Positions 1-11,303 are shown, counted from the stretch's first letter. The stretch: DNA of 64,000 nt from Amphibalanus amphitrite (GCF_019059575.1 NW_024881589.1:1013501-1077500); one strand, 5' to 3'. The notes: generated from the letters alone by a model not told the origin. Numbers and translations are program-made.

Positions 1-6
1 AGCCTC

Positions 7-633
7 TGTGGTAACCACGTGTGTCGCCGGCCGGCACGGGAGTTCCCGGCGCAGACCGATTCGCGCGCCGACTTGTGACGTCGCTACCCCGCCCCGGCGC
101 TGGGGGGCGGCCCAGGACGTGTCTGTTCGTGAACTTTGTCCCATCACGATGCGACCGCGTGTCTGCAGCCTGCATTGCAGCAGTCTGCTGACCAATCCGC
201 GCTCGATCCGTCGCCGCGTGGTCTCCGAGTGTTTCTGCGCATGTCTGGGGCCCAGCCCGCTGCGTCGGGCCGCGCGCTCCGCTCCCCCGACATTCTAGGC
301 CGAGCTCTTGACCCGAGCAGACGCGTTACGTCTGGCTCCATTAGGCCCGTTCTGTCCGGGATTTATAACTTAGATTAGGCAGGGCATATTTGGCAAACTT
401 GGATTTCATTCTCGTCTCTTCGTCGCTCCATTGTCTGATTCGCTGTTTTGGTTTTTGACTTCGTTTTGGTAATTTAAATATAACAACCCGCTCTTTTAAT
501 TAATTCTTTTACTTGGGGCCGTTTGGATCGAACTGATTGAATTTTTGGAACACGCACCAGGTTGATATTTTCCATTTCTGATTACCGTAAAATCCAGTCA
601 CTGATATGTGGTGAACAGCCCCACAGCACCACA
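7..633 (+). repeat. 5' LTR
   Basis: 627 bp, TG...CA ends, short inverted tips TGTGGT/ACCACA. The first half is GC-rich and the second AT-rich. It is indistinguishable by eye from the copy at 5391-6017. The preceding CCTC matches the bases just after the 3' LTR. Confidence 0.95.
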
Positions 634-636
634 TAT

Positions 637-652
637 TGGTGAGCCCGACGTG
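637..652 (+). other. Putative primer binding site
   Basis: TGGTGAGCCCGACGTG lies three bases after the 5' LTR. It begins TGG, the complement of a tRNA CCA end, in the expected place for minus-strand priming. The primer tRNA was not assigned. Confidence 0.7.
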
Positions 653-945
653 ATTCTTGTTCGATTTTTCCATACTTCCGGGTTGTCGCCTCCGCTCATT
701 CCCGAATCAATTATTTTATTTTATTCCCCCACATGGATTGCTATTCCGTCGCTCCACAGTGGCTTCTGCGCCACTTTTCCATGATGGTTTCTGTGCCATC
801 TCTCCGCCGTGTGATTAGTTAGTTAGGCATTTATCTTCTCGGTGATTTTATTTCGGCGTTCCATTGGCTCTTTCGGACTTTGCACTTGGTGTTTTAAATT
901 TTAATTGTTCAGTGCATTGCAAACACCGGCTATACTTTAACGATC

Positions 946-1821
946 ATGACGAACGAGGGCACGATGGAACCCCCTCATGCTGAGCCGGTCCATCATGTGT
1001 CGATCAAGCCGCCGGTTTTTATGGACACCGCGGTTGACGGCTGGTTTGCTATTATGGACGCCCAATTTAACATTGCCAAAATCACCAACTCGCAGACCAA
1101 ATTCTACCACGTTCTCTCTGCCCTGCCTCCGGAAACCATCTCGCACATTCCGCGTGCTGTCTTGAGCAACAAAAATTTCTCTGAGCTACAGACAGCCGTC
1201 ACTGACATGTACGAAAAGACAAAGCCAGAGATGTTTGAGAAACTGATCAGCAAAACGCGTCTGACGGGCCGACCCTCACTCTTTCTAAGCGAACTCAGAG
1301 AGGTGGCCGACAAGGTTGGTGTCGGAGACGATCTCGTTCGGCACAAATTTATCCAGTCGCTACCCACAGGCATTGCAACGGCCCTGGCTTCTCAGCGCGA
1401 GCTCTCACTGTCGCAGTTGGGCAAACTCGCGGACGAGCTAATGCCTCTTGTGCAAAACTCAGCTGCTAACATGGTTCACTGTCAGGATCAGGACCCACAG
1501 TCTGACTCACAGGCGTTCCTTGTGGCTCAGCAGCACCCAAGGTACCACAGGGCCACTCAGCCACAGAGCCGAGCCGCCACACACTCCCCTGCTCGTGATG
1601 CTCGTGATTCAAGAGCGTCTCTCGGTCTCACGCCGTTCCACCCTGACCAGAAGCCGAAAGTATGCCGTGCTCACCTGTTTTTCGGCAGCCGAGCACGCAC
1701 TTGCAAGCCATGGTGTCACTGGCCCGACAAAGCTGCTGATCTGACCATGCAGCCGTCCTCACGAGCTGCATCTCCCTCCCGTGCAGCCTCAGAGTCGGGA
1801 AACGAGAGGAGCAGGCCGTAA
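946..1821 (+). CDS. gag: Gag-like protein of the Ty3/gypsy element
   Basis: A 291-residue frame from an ATG at 946 that follows a 312-bp leader after the LTR. The N-terminal two thirds resembles gypsy capsid: helical, with a pattern around 'FYHVLSALPPE' and 'KTRLTGRPSLFLSELRE'. Near residues 240-260 it carries a Cys/His cluster (CRAHLFFGSRARTCKPWC), a form common in arthropod gypsy Gags in place of a classic CCHC knuckle. The frame ends at TAA 1819-1821, inside the start of the pol frame, which is shifted by -1. Gag should form the particle and bind element RNA. It is intact in this copy. Confidence 0.85.
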   Translation: MTNEGTMEPPHAEPVHHVSIKPPVFMDTAVDGWFAIMDAQFNIAKITNSQTKFYHVLSALPPETISHIPRAVLSNKNFSELQTAVTDMYEKTKPEMFEKLISKTRLTGRPSLFLSELREVADKVGVGDDLVRHKFIQSLPTGIATALASQRELSLSQLGKLADELMPLVQNSAANMVHCQDQDPQSDSQAFLVAQQHPRYHRATQPQSRAATHSPARDARDSRASLGLTPFHPDQKPKVCRAHLFFGSRARTCKPWCHWPDKAADLTMQPSSRAASPSRAASESGNERSRP

Positions 1822-4800
1822 ACGCAGCCCTCGGCCTGCCGCTCCTTAGGGTCACAGCCAAGGTGAATGATCAGCCCCTGAAATTCATCGTGGATACTGG
1901 CGCTGGTGTATCCCTGGTTCCACCCTCCTATGTGAATGGAACTATAATCTACCCGTCCGCTGTTTCGATCACGACTGCCAGCGGGCAGCCACTGCGCGTG
2001 CATGGCGAGGCCACTCTCGATATTGTCCTCCCCACACTCCGACGCAGTTACACATGGACATTTGTAGTGGCTGAAGTGACAGAGCCACTACTCGGTAACG
2101 ATTTCCTCGCTCACAACTCGTTGGTTGTCGATTGTGGTTCCCAAGTTCTCCGCGACTCCACCACTCTGCTCTCTGCTCCCGGTGTACCGACGACCGGGGA
2201 GTCTGTTCATTTGGTGATAAATGATCTCGCTCAGGTGCCTGAGGCAGTGCGGCCCATCCTAGAGGATCACCCCGCTGTTCTCAGCCCTAACCAGCCGGAT
2301 TACACAGACTCGCCAATCAAAACCACTCACTTCATCGACACCGGCAGCGCTCCACCCACGTTCGCCAGCCCACGCAAGCTGCCGCCCGACAAACTAACCG
2401 CAGCAAAGCAAGCACTCGATGTGCTGCTCAAAACAGGAGTGATTCGTCCGTCTAGGTCCCCGTGGGCCTCACCCATCCACATGGTTCCGAAGAGTACTCC
2501 TGGTGAGTGGCGTGTCACCGGTGATTACCGCGCGCTCAACGCCGTAACCAAACCGGACCGCTACCCACTGCCGCACATTCAGAGCCTCTCAACCAAGCTC
2601 CACAACGCTCAGTGGTTCAGCAAAATTGATCTGCTCCGTGCATATCACCAGGTGCCTATGAACCCCGCTGACTCAGAGAAGACGGCCGTCACCACGCCCT
2701 TCGGCTTGTACGAATACACCTTCATACCCATGGGCCTTCGCAACGCAGGTGCCACATTCCAGAGGGTCATGGACGGCATCTTCCGAGACGTGCCGTGCGT
2801 ATTCGTCTATCTCGACGATATTCTGGTATTTTCCGAGAACCAGGAGCAGCATGAGAAAGATCTGCGCCTCGTGTTCAGCAAGCTGGCTGAGCACAAGCTT
2901 CGCATCTCACTGGAGAAATGCGAGTTCATGAAGAAGTCACTCATTTTCCTCGGTCATGACGTCACCAGCACAGGTGTCACACCTCCCAAGGCCAGAGTGA
3001 AGGAGATTCTGGACCTCCCTCTACCGCATGACTCAGAGTCACTGCGTCGCTATCTGGGACTCATCGGCTTCTACCGGCGTATGATTCCGCGATTCGCCGA
3101 TGTCACGTTCCACCTGACCGAACTGATTCGACTCAACCCAAAAAGCAAAGAACTGACGTGGACAGAGGAACAGACTCAGGCGTTCAGTGACAGTAAAGCA
3201 GCGCTGGCTGGCGCCTGCACTCTGCCACACCCAGTGCCACACTGCGAGCAGTACGAGCTCGTCACTGACGCATCACAAGTCGCGGTGGGTGCCGCGCTCC
3301 ATCAGATTGTGGACGGAGTACCCGTTCCCATTGGCTTCTTCTCACGGAAGCTCAGTCAGGCCCAACAGAAGTACGCCGCGTATGACAGAGAGCTACTCGC
3401 GGCTTATCTGGCCACACTCCACTTTCGTGACATGATCGAAGGCCGCCACGTTACCCTGCGAACGGACCACAAACCACTCGTGCGCGCTTTTCACAGCCCG
3501 CACACGGCTAAGTCTGACCGCCAACAGCGCCACTGGTGTGTCGTCACGGAATACATCACAGAGGTCTCGTACATTCGTGGCAGTGACAACGTGGTGGCGG
3601 ACTGTCTCAGTCGCCTGGTAAATGCAGTGTCCCTCGATGCATGTGACCTCCATTTTATCGCGGCGGCTCAGAAACAGGAAAAGGAGAGAGACGCCGACAG
3701 TGCTGATACAGAGCACCAGCATGCCGAGTCAGGTTCAGAATCGCGCTCAAAGCCGCAGGACACCTCCCGATTGGTGCCAGTAACACTGTCTGGCGACATC
3801 ACAGTCCTGTGTGAAAACACTGGACCACATCCACGCCCGTACGTACCAGAGGCATGCAGGCGCGCCGTGTTTGATCGTTTCCACGGCCTGTCGCACCCGG
3901 GTAGGAAAGGCACCACCCGTCTCATCAGCTCTCGCTATTTCTGGCATGATATGCGCCGTGACATTGCGCGATGGGTGAAGGAGTGTGAAGCATGCCAGGA
4001 AGCCAAGGTGCACAGGCACACTCGTTCTCCGCCCGGTCGGTTTGACGTGCCCTCACAGCGGTTCGAAACTGTACATATAGACATAGTCGGGCCGCTGCCC
4101 CCGTCAGTACCCCACGGGCACCCCTTCACCGCGCCATTTCGTTATTTGTTGACATGCATCGATCGCGCCACTCGTTGGGTCGAGGCCGTGCCGCTGGTCT
4201 CGATCACCGCGGAAAGTGTGGCCTCTGCTTTCCTCGACTCTTGGGTGTCCCGGTTCGGAGTGCCACTGCATGTTGTCACGGACCGCGGTTCCCAATTCGA
4301 ATCAGAACTGTTTTCACACTTGTCTTCAATGATAGGTTTCCATCGCCTCCGAACCACTGCTTATCATCCGACATGTAATGGGATGGTGGAAAGAGTCCAC
4401 CGAACGCTCAAAGCCGCCATCCGGGCGCGCAGGCAAGAGTGGCTGCGCGCGCTACCCGTCGTTTTGCTAGGTTTGAGAGCCATGCCAGCAGAGTCGGGTT
4501 TTTCGGCATTCACTGCCGTCACAGGTGCGCAGGTGCTGTTCCCCCGCTGCGCCGTCGAGAAGGTCCCCGTCGGGACAAAGTACGTCCAAGAACTGGCAAA
4601 GCGTATGTCAGAAATAGATTTCATCACACTCTCACAGGGCTCGAACCACGCCCGCACACCACCGACGCACGTGCCACCCGATCTCATGACATGCACACAC
4701 GTGTGGGTACGTGTTGACCGCGTGCGGCACTCTCTGGAGTCCCCGTACCGCGGCCCCATGCGAGTCATCAGACGCAGCCCTAAAGTGTTCACGTTGGAGC

Positions 4801-5141
4801 TGCCGACTGGCGCCCACGACACTGTAAGCGTCGACAGACTCAAACCGGCACACATGCCGCCACCTGCGGACACGCTTGGTCCGAGCAGTACCGAGCCTAC
4901 GGCTCCGGAGCAGCAGCCGTCACCGGAGACCTCGCTCGGGCCCCTCGCCACTGGGGCGCCCGACGAGCCGACACAGACGCCGACGACTACAAGACCGTCC
5001 AGCAAGAGGACTTCAAGACCTGGAGTGACGTCTTCCGCATCGCCGGACGAGGACGACAAGCCGTCCGCGGCTGCGCCGGTGCACACCCGCAGCGGCCGCC
5101 GCGTGCACTTCCGGCCGCAACCGGACTTCCGATACTTTTAA
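1740..5141 (+). CDS. pol: Pol polyprotein (protease, reverse transcriptase, RNase H, integrase)
   Basis: The frame is open from 1740, just after TGA 1737-1739, and overlaps the gag end by 82 bp in the -1 frame. A GTG at 1863 is the first start-like codon and there is no nearby ATG, so expression by -1 frameshifting from gag is likely. Counting from 1863: aspartic protease DTGAG near residue 11, RT core with YLDD at 316-319, RNase H around 'VTDASQVAVGAAL', integrase zinc domain (HPG...CEACQ, about 672-708), and DDE residues in HIDIVG, VTDRGSQ and MVERVH (about 739, 806, 843). A GPY/F-like module (SPYRGP) follows near 960. The C-tail is Pro/Thr rich. There are no internal stops across about 1,100 codons. 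Confidence 0.95.
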   Translation, partial: SDHAAVLTSCISLPCSLRVGKREEQAVNAALGLPLLRVTAKVNDQPLKFIVDTGAGVSLVPPSYVNGTIIYPSAVSITTASGQPLRVHGEATLDIVLPTLRRSYTWTFVVAEVTEPLLGNDFLAHNSLVVDCGSQVLRDSTTLLSAPGVPTTGESVHLVINDLAQVPEAVRPILEDHPAVLSPNQPDYTDSPIKTTHFIDTGSAPPTFASPRKLPPDKLTAAKQALDVLLKTGVIRPSRSPWASPIHMVPKSTPGEWRVTGDYRALNAVTKPDRYPLPHIQSLSTKLHNAQWFSKIDLLRAYHQVPMNPADSEKTAVTTPFGLYEYTFIPMGLRNAGATFQRVMDGIFRDVPCVFVYLDDILVFSENQEQHEKDLRLVFSKLAEHKLRISLEKCEFMKKSLIFLGHDVTSTGVTPPKARVKEILDLPLPHDSESLRRYLGLIGFYRRMIPRFADVTFHLTELIRLNPKSKELTWTEEQTQAFSDSKAALAGACTLPHPVPHCEQYELVTDASQVAVGAALHQIVDGVPVPIGFFSRKLSQAQQKYAAYDRELLAAYLATLHFRDMIEGRHVTLRTDHKPLVRAFHSPHTAKSDRQQRHWCVVTEYITEVSYIRGSDNVVADCLSRLVNAVSLDACDLHFIAAAQKQEKERDADSADTEHQHAESGSESRSKPQDTSRLVPVTLSGDITVLCENTGPHPRPYVPEACRRAVFDRFHGLSHPGRKGTTRLISSRYFWHDMRRDIARWVKECEACQEAKVHRHTRSPPGRFDVPSQRFETVHIDIVGPLPPSVPHGHPFTAPFRYLLTCIDRATRWVEAVPLVSITAESVASAFLDSWVSRFGVPLHVVTDRGSQFESELFSHLSSMIGFHRLRTTAYHPTCNGMVERVHRTLKAAIRARRQEWLRALPVVLLGLRAMPAESGFSAFTAVTGAQVLFPRCAVEKVPVGTKYVQELAKRMSEIDFITLSQGSNHARTPPTHVPPDLMTCTHVWVRVDRVRHSLESPYRGPMRVIRRSPKVFTLELPTGAHDTVSVDRLKPAHMPPPADTLGPSSTEPTAPEQQPSPETSLGPLATGAPDEPTQTPTTTRPSSKRTSRPGVTSSASPDEDDKPSAAAPVHTRSGRRVHFRPQPDFRYF

Positions 5142-5189
5142 GTGCGCCCGCGTACGTGCGTTCGAGGACGATCCTGATCGCGTGGCGCC

Positions 5190-5345
5190 GACAGTGAAGT
5201 GATAACTGCGTCGCGCGGTGTAGTGATTCTTGCGTCGCGCAGGACCGTGCAGTGACAATTGCGTTGCGCCGTACCGTGTAGTGATTATTGCGTCGCGCAG
5301 TGAAGTGTCGATCGCGTCGCGCACCGAGTGATGTGAAAAGTGATT
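5190..5345 (+). repeat. Imperfect tandem repeat upstream of the 3' LTR
   Basis: About five imperfect units of roughly 30-40 bp built on TGCGTCGCGC ... GTGTAGTGAT lie between the pol stop and the 3' LTR, where a polypurine tract is expected. No clear polypurine tract is visible. Confidence 0.75.
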
Positions 5346-5390
5346 GTTGTGGCTTATCGTGTATGCGCTCCGCGCTGAGGCGGTGAGTAC

Positions 5391-6017
5391 TGTGGTAACC
5401 ACGTGTGTCGCCGGCCGGCACGGGAGTTCCCGGCGCAGACCGATTCGCGCGCCGACTTGTGACGTCGCTACCCCGCCCCGGCGCTGGGGGGCGGCCCAGG
5501 ACGTGTCTGTTCGTGAACTTTGTCCCATCACGATGCGACCGCGTGTCTGCAGCCTGCATTGCAGCAGTCTGCTGACCAATCCGCGCTCGATCCGTCGCCG
5601 CGTGGTCTCCGAGTGTTTCTGCGCATGTCTGGGGCCCAGCCCGCTGCGTCGGGCCGCGCGCTCCGCTCCCCCGACATTCTAGGCCGAGCTCTTGACCCGA
5701 GCAGACGCGTTACGTCTGGCTCCATTAGGCCCGTTCTGTCCGGGATTTATAACTTAGATTAGGCAGGGCATATTTGGCAAACTTGGATTTCATTCTCGTC
5801 TCTTCGTCGCTCCATTGTCTGATTCGCTGTTTTGGTTTTTGACTTCGTTTTGGTAATTTAAATATAACAACCCGCTCTTTTAATTAATTCTTTTACTTGG
5901 GGCCGTTTGGATCGAACTGATTGAATTTTTGGAACACGCACCAGGTTGATATTTTCCATTTCTGATTACCGTAAAATCCAGTCACTGATATGTGGTGAAC
6001 AGCCCCACAGCACCACA
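5391..6017 (+). repeat. 3' LTR
   Basis: 627 bp, the same length and apparently the same sequence as the 5' LTR, followed directly by the CCTC duplication. Confidence 0.95.
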
Positions 6018-6021
6018 CCTC

Positions 6022-6466
6022 TTACCTACAATAAGCTATCTACCTGGGTATATTGCGATTTATTTATGTAGATTCTTTTGCGCCGGATATCCACCCCGAA
6101 AAGTCTACAGTGATAATTAACATAACAATTCTAACGAGCGGCTTTAAGTTTGCGTAAGGAGGTGCCAGTTGGTGCGATAAAATTTAACACCGTAGATAAG
6201 GGAGCAACTAAAATTGTTTGCCTTTCTACCAAGCAAGGTATTTTGGTGCAAGAGACTTATCGTGGGTTGTGCGAGCCCTGCCACATCGCACAAAGCTTCA
6301 GTTTAGATTATCTACCTATGAACATTTGAAATCATGAGTCATGCATGCTGGATTACAACAGTGGTGGCCGCTGGGAAAGTAAAATAGGTCACGTGTCATA
6401 AAGGAAACCTCAAACGCATCTCTATGTCTGGAAGTGTATGTACATAATCGGACAATAGTGTGTACC
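6022..6466. other. Intergenic, no gene seen
   Basis: AT-rich sequence between the retrotransposon and the next inverted-repeat element. No coding pattern or RNA gene was recognised. Confidence 0.5.
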
Positions 6467-7814
6467 TACTATGTATTTCAGACCCCATGAGACCCTGTTT
6501 TTCGGCGATAATTTCTTCATTTTTTGTCCATTTAGCTTGAAATTTTGACATAATATATTTCAGCTCAAGCGCCAATTTTTGTCAATATGGTCTCTTAACA
6601 AAATATCTATATTTAGAGCACTTGTCGTTGGCTCGTAATGTTAATCATATTTTTCACCCGGATAGAGGCTCGCTCGCTGCCGCACCGGATTGGATAGGAG
6701 CGCTGGCCAATCACGTTACGCCGTGCTCAGCTTGACTCCGCCCACTGGCCGTGACCGCGCTGGGTCTATGGCGCTTCAGTCGGCGTCAGTACCACGGAGG
6801 GTTCGCAGCGGGACCGCATGCTTGAGACAAATTGAGTTGGCAAAGTTGTTTCGGGACGAAAGCAAAAAATATCCGTTCCAGTTCGAGGGCAGTGGTGTCC
6901 TCTTCTCATTATTTTGGTATCTAAACGTCGAACCATCTCAGGATATTCAGAATGATCAGAATCAGGGTAGGATGAATTATTAGCCTCCCCAGAACCGGCC
7001 GTAAAAGGAAAGATACTAGATAGACGAACTCTTGTGCTCCGAGCATTTATTTAAGCCAGAGTTGCACCTATCTCATCGTCAGGTTGGATCAGGTCACACC
7101 CTATCACCTATAAGATCATGCGTAAGCCTCTGCATTATCCCAAAATATTTATATATTTTGCACCGTCAATAAATGTTTCTGAAGAAGGCGCAGAAAGCAA
7201 CAAAGTGGGATGAAGAGTCGCGGGCACGGCCGATTGCCTGGCGCATTGCTCCAGCGAGACGACTGTATTCGTGATTGAAGTGGTGCAGGGCGCCGGGCGG
7301 GACAGAAGGTGATTGTAACTGAACAGGATGTAGGTACCCGTACGCCTTTGCAAATATAAATGCAAAGGCGAGGGCTTCAGCTAGTGCGTTACTTATGAGT
7401 GCTATTTTTGCTCATTCGGTTAGGTTACGGCTGCAACGGCAACTGCACGGCAGCTACGTTCCATGCGATCCACCCCGGTGCGGCAGCTACTGCCTCGCCC
7501 GCACTACGCAGCCGACTGACCGGCCAAGGTCACCGCCCCGTCCGCCGGAAGGGCGGAGCTTAATGGTCACGTGTTTGTGACGTCACACCTACGCACGGAT
7601 AGCCTCTACTCCACTGACGGATTTACGGAGCTGATTTTAACATTACGAGGCAACGACAAGTACCCTAAATTTTGATATTTTGTTAAACGACCATATTGAC
7701 AAAAATTGGCGCTTGAGCTGAAATGTGCTTTGCGAAAATTTGAAGCCGATTGGATAAATATTAAATAAATTATCGCCAAAAAACAGGGTCTCATAGGGTC
7801 TGAAATGCATAGTA
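6467..7814. mobile_element. Non-autonomous element with long (~170 bp) terminal inverted repeats
   Basis: 6467-6645 is an imperfect inverse of 7640-7814. The shared tip is TACTATG.ATTTCAGACCC, and further in both arms carry GCGCCAATTTTTGTCAATATGGTC-like sequence. Both ends abut TA. The 1-kb interior is partly GC-rich and codes for nothing recognisable. It is a fold-back or MITE-type element. Confidence 0.75.
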
Positions 7815-8627
7815 ATTATACGTGCAAATTCTATATAGGTAATTCTTAATTCATAAATTCTATGCAAATAATCAGAGGTCTAAAAATGATAAAATACACG
7901 AATGTACAATGTTTAACAGAAACCTGAAATTTCCGCTTGCCCTTTGCCGATAGAGGCGTTTCGCAAACATTTTATGAAAACAGTAGGTAAGTAGATTGAT
8001 ACCCACTTACCGTTCAAACTAGATACTTAAACTAGGAAAAGGCGAATCGAGTTTTTGTGAGTCATTCGCTTCAGCTACGTATTTGCTTATTATTACCTAT
8101 TCAAGTAGATGTCATTTATGATCACGCGAAACACTATGTAATCTTACGTGATCAAGGCCACTAAGCAAAAATCTCAATTATGTATTACATTAGGTTTAGC
8201 GGTATTTTATCGCCGTTGGATAAAGGGTTACCGTCTATTACCTTTTAAAAACTATGTAGGTTAATATTTCCATGTTATCGAAAAAAAAGAAAACGACAAG
8301 AGTCAAGAATCTTCACTGACATGCCTACATAGGTGTAGCAACGTATCTCTTTGGTGAAGGATACCTTTCACCAAAGTTTTAGATTGGTGAAGGATCCTTC
8401 ACCAATCTTGAGCAATGCAGGTGAGGGTCTTCACCAATGCTAGAACGACTGGGTTCGACGGTCGATCTAATGTTAAAAAAGAAAAGCAATGCCGAATGGG
8501 ATGAACAAAAAGGCTAAAACGGCAACAGGTACCCAATTACTCCATCCTTTCAGTTATGAAGTGTTATGCCCACCTTCTTCACAATTCACGCCATTTAATA
8601 AACCAGTATAACGCCTTTTGGGGCGAC
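7815..8627. other. Intergenic, with a perfect 26-bp palindrome
   Basis: AT-rich and without a gene. 8382-8407 is a perfect palindrome centred on GGATCC, with arms GATTGGTGAAGGA. A similar imperfect one (TTTGGTGAAGG...) lies just before it at 8350-8376. Confidence 0.6.
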
Positions 8628-10613
8628 TAACGGAGCGAGCGAGAGGGTGAGCTTTGCACGTGCGAAATTTCGACGGGGTACCTCCAGCTGACTTGTGCAC
8701 GGCACCCTACTAACCGGTCTCTAGCGATGTGCCAAATTTGAGCACAATCGGCCCAGTCGTTCTCGAGATCTGGAAGCGGCATCCTGCACGTGCGCACGTG
8801 CAAAATGGGTCCCAACTGACTTTTGCACGGCACCCTACTAACCGGTCCCTAACTGTGTACCAAATTTGAGCGCCATCGGTCCAGCCATTCTCGAGATCTG
8901 GAATCGACCCCTGCACGTGCGCACGTGCAGCAGCACCCCAACTCTGGCACATGGATATGCATTGCCTAGTGGGTGCCTACCTACAGGGTGTCCCAGAATT
9001 ACCCGGACATTTATTTTCTGGCTAAAAGTACGACTGCGCTCGCTTCTAATGATATACAAGCATCATACTTTTATCAGATATCCCTTAGCTATCGAGATTG
9101 GGGACTGTGTGCTTTTGGTGGCCGGTAACGACTCGAATCAATTATTATCCAGAGTCAAGTAAGAGAAGTCCTTTTCCGTTTTCAGCTTAAGCCACTAATA
9201 GGCATCCATGGTGAATCAACTCCCGTTCTCAACTTTGTAAACGGACTTTCGGCATGGTTTTTGCTGGAGAGCTTCAGCAGCTCATCTGCAAGCAGTTAGG
9301 ATTGAGCAAAGCACAATTATAGGTATCAGCTAACGAAGCCAGAGAGAGCAAGAGATAAACCTGATTGACAAGCTTGGGCTCGGCCATAAAGGGCCATACA
9401 CCAGTTGTCAAACAAGGGGTTGCTTGTCATAGACAACAAACATCACCGATCTAGCTAAAAACTAGCTAAACAATAGATCAGGATCATCTACAAAACATCA
9501 GTCTACTTTGCACCACTATTTTCGACAAAATTTTGGAATTTGGGGTCCTTCGCCAGAAAAATATGCGAAAACTACGGGGAAAGCAGCGCAATTCACTATA
9601 ATTCATCCCAAAAACATAACATATATAACAAAACAGTATATTGAGGCACACTTTGTGGTCTAACGAAGGTATTATGTCATTTGAACTGCCCGAAAAAGGC
9701 TTGTGTGAACGTCAGATGGCTACAACGCCCCAACAGCAGAGACGGCCAGGCACCCGTCGAAAATCAAATTGTGAGACATTTTGAGCCACCGTGCACTCAT
9801 TGGGCTTGATATGATGGCCCAAAGACAACCGTTAGCACAGGGTACTACTGCGGTAATATTCTACCAGTGCGAAAACTGGATGCCGTGAACCAAATGGCCA
9901 TCTGTTGGAAGCCAAAGGTTGCGCGATGTTCAGACATGGAGCTTCTCCACTCCAGATGTAAAAAACGCAGCAAAAGTGGCGTAGGCAGAAATTTTTGTTT
10001 TGGGGGATAATACCTTATGGTCTGGGAACACTTTGATGTCAAGTTTATCTTATATGATCGTATTATCCTCCGGCAAGAGGTCAAAGAAAACAGGCCTACA
10101 CCCAGTTTCGGGAGACCCGTAAAACAACTGAGACCAGCAATGGCTGGCATTTTCCATCATTGTCGGCTGATCTTGTAACAAGCGTATCTATTGCATGTGC
10201 TATTTCACAGCCACCCTAGTTGACTATATAGGACGGTAAAAAGAAAAAGCGCCATCATGTTTGCCTTATTTTATACGTTAATTAACAATGTCCGGGTAAT
10301 TATGGGACACCCTGTACATGCCAACTTTCAGCGCAATCGGCCAAGTAGTTACCGAGATATTGCAACAATTACAAAAGTGACACCTCTTCGTTTTGCACGT
10401 GGCACGTGCATAAGGGGTCACCCACATGCATCGGGAATAGTCCAATACTTGGTAGAAGGAATGAAGCTACCCTACAAAAATTACAGCGTGTAAATCGGTC
10501 AAGTGGTTGCTGAGATATAAGCGTCGCAGAATCGTGACCACGGCCGGCCGCTCATACTCAGAAATTTCCGTTAATCTAAGGAAAGACTACGCTCGCTTCG
10601 CTCGCTCCGTAAT
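8628..10613. mobile_element. TIR element with ~125-bp tandem units, split by a mariner-like insertion
   Basis: Outer tips are inverse: ACGGAGCGAGCGAG at 8629 and its complement ending near 10612. Inside, units sharing the pattern 'TGCCAAATTTGAGC.CAATCGGCCCAGTCGTTCTCGAGAT' occur at about 8730 and 8855. They resume at about 10318 and 10480, after the mariner-like insertion at 8982-10316. Units one and two carry the palindrome TGCACGTGCGCACGTGCA. Confidence 0.65.
8982..10316. mobile_element. Mariner-like element (degenerate)
   Basis: Both ends carry TACAGGGTGTCCCA.AATT followed by ACCCGGACATT in inverse orientation, flanked by the TA dinucleotide typical of Tc1/mariner (IS630). At about 1.33 kb it has room for one transposase, but every frame is broken. 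Only weak, non-decisive similarity to transposase remains. It sits between tandem units of the surrounding element. Confidence 0.75.
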
Positions 10614-11303
10614 GATAGGTAAAGTCGAAAACTGTATTGAGGTTAGTAAACGTGTAAATGTGTCTCAGTAAATGCCGTGAATATCAAAATACATATATTG
10701 GCTTGTTTTTCCTCGTGGGAAAGTTGTAAGACTGGTCACGAAAAAAGAGCAGTGGAGCATACCTCTAGGTTCCAAAGGTATGCTTTGATAGTGGATACCT
10801 TTGGTAGGTATCCAAAGGTATGCTTGGATACCTAAAAATTCAATTTTAGGCATGTACTGAAAAGTTGGCGTTAATTAGATGATAATGGCGTGAGACATTT
10901 GCGAGAAAAAAACAGGAGTTGGCGAAATTCCCCCCCCCCCCCTCCACTGCGGTAAGGTCCTACACCTTCTCCGAAGGTTTAGGTGACTTCTCCGAGGGTT
11001 CAGGTGACATCCTTCACCAATATTTTTGGCGCTCCTACACCCATGCATGCCTATATGCTGAGGGAAATCAAAATGACAGCAATATTTATTTTTTGGCACC
11101 GTAATCTTAATGTTTGTCTTTATCCAGGAGATTTTCGTATCCCTGCAATAAATTTGCTTTCGACGCTTTCAGTAAATGTTCGAGTTACAAGCAAAAATTG
11201 AATTAAGTCATCTGTTTTGTAGTGACCATGCTAAACAACCTCCTAATATAAATTATGAAAAAACGCACAAACAAACTTTCAGCAATTTTGTAGTCATTGG
11301 AAC
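10614..11303. other. Intergenic, no gene seen
   Basis: AT-rich, with small imperfect palindromes built on GGTATCC (10765-10835) and a C-run at 10931-10942. No coding pattern. Confidence 0.5.

Larger units (their letters stand above)
7..6017 (+). mobile_element. Full-length Ty3/gypsy LTR retrotransposon
   Basis: Two 627-bp LTRs (7-633 and 5391-6017) start TGTGGT and end ACCACA, and read as identical by eye. The insertion is flanked by a 4-bp duplication CCTC (3-6 and 6018-6021). A primer-binding-site-like stretch follows the 5' LTR. Gag (946-1821) and a protease-RT-RNase H-integrase frame are both open, with the order of Ty3/gypsy elements. No envelope-like frame lies between integrase and the 3' LTR. 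Identical LTRs, intact frames and a clean duplication indicate a recent, possibly still competent insertion. Confidence 0.96.

Noticed and set aside
4364-5086. Long minus-strand open frame (240 codons)
   Set aside because: It lies antisense to the pol C-terminus and arises from its GC-rich codons. No protein features.
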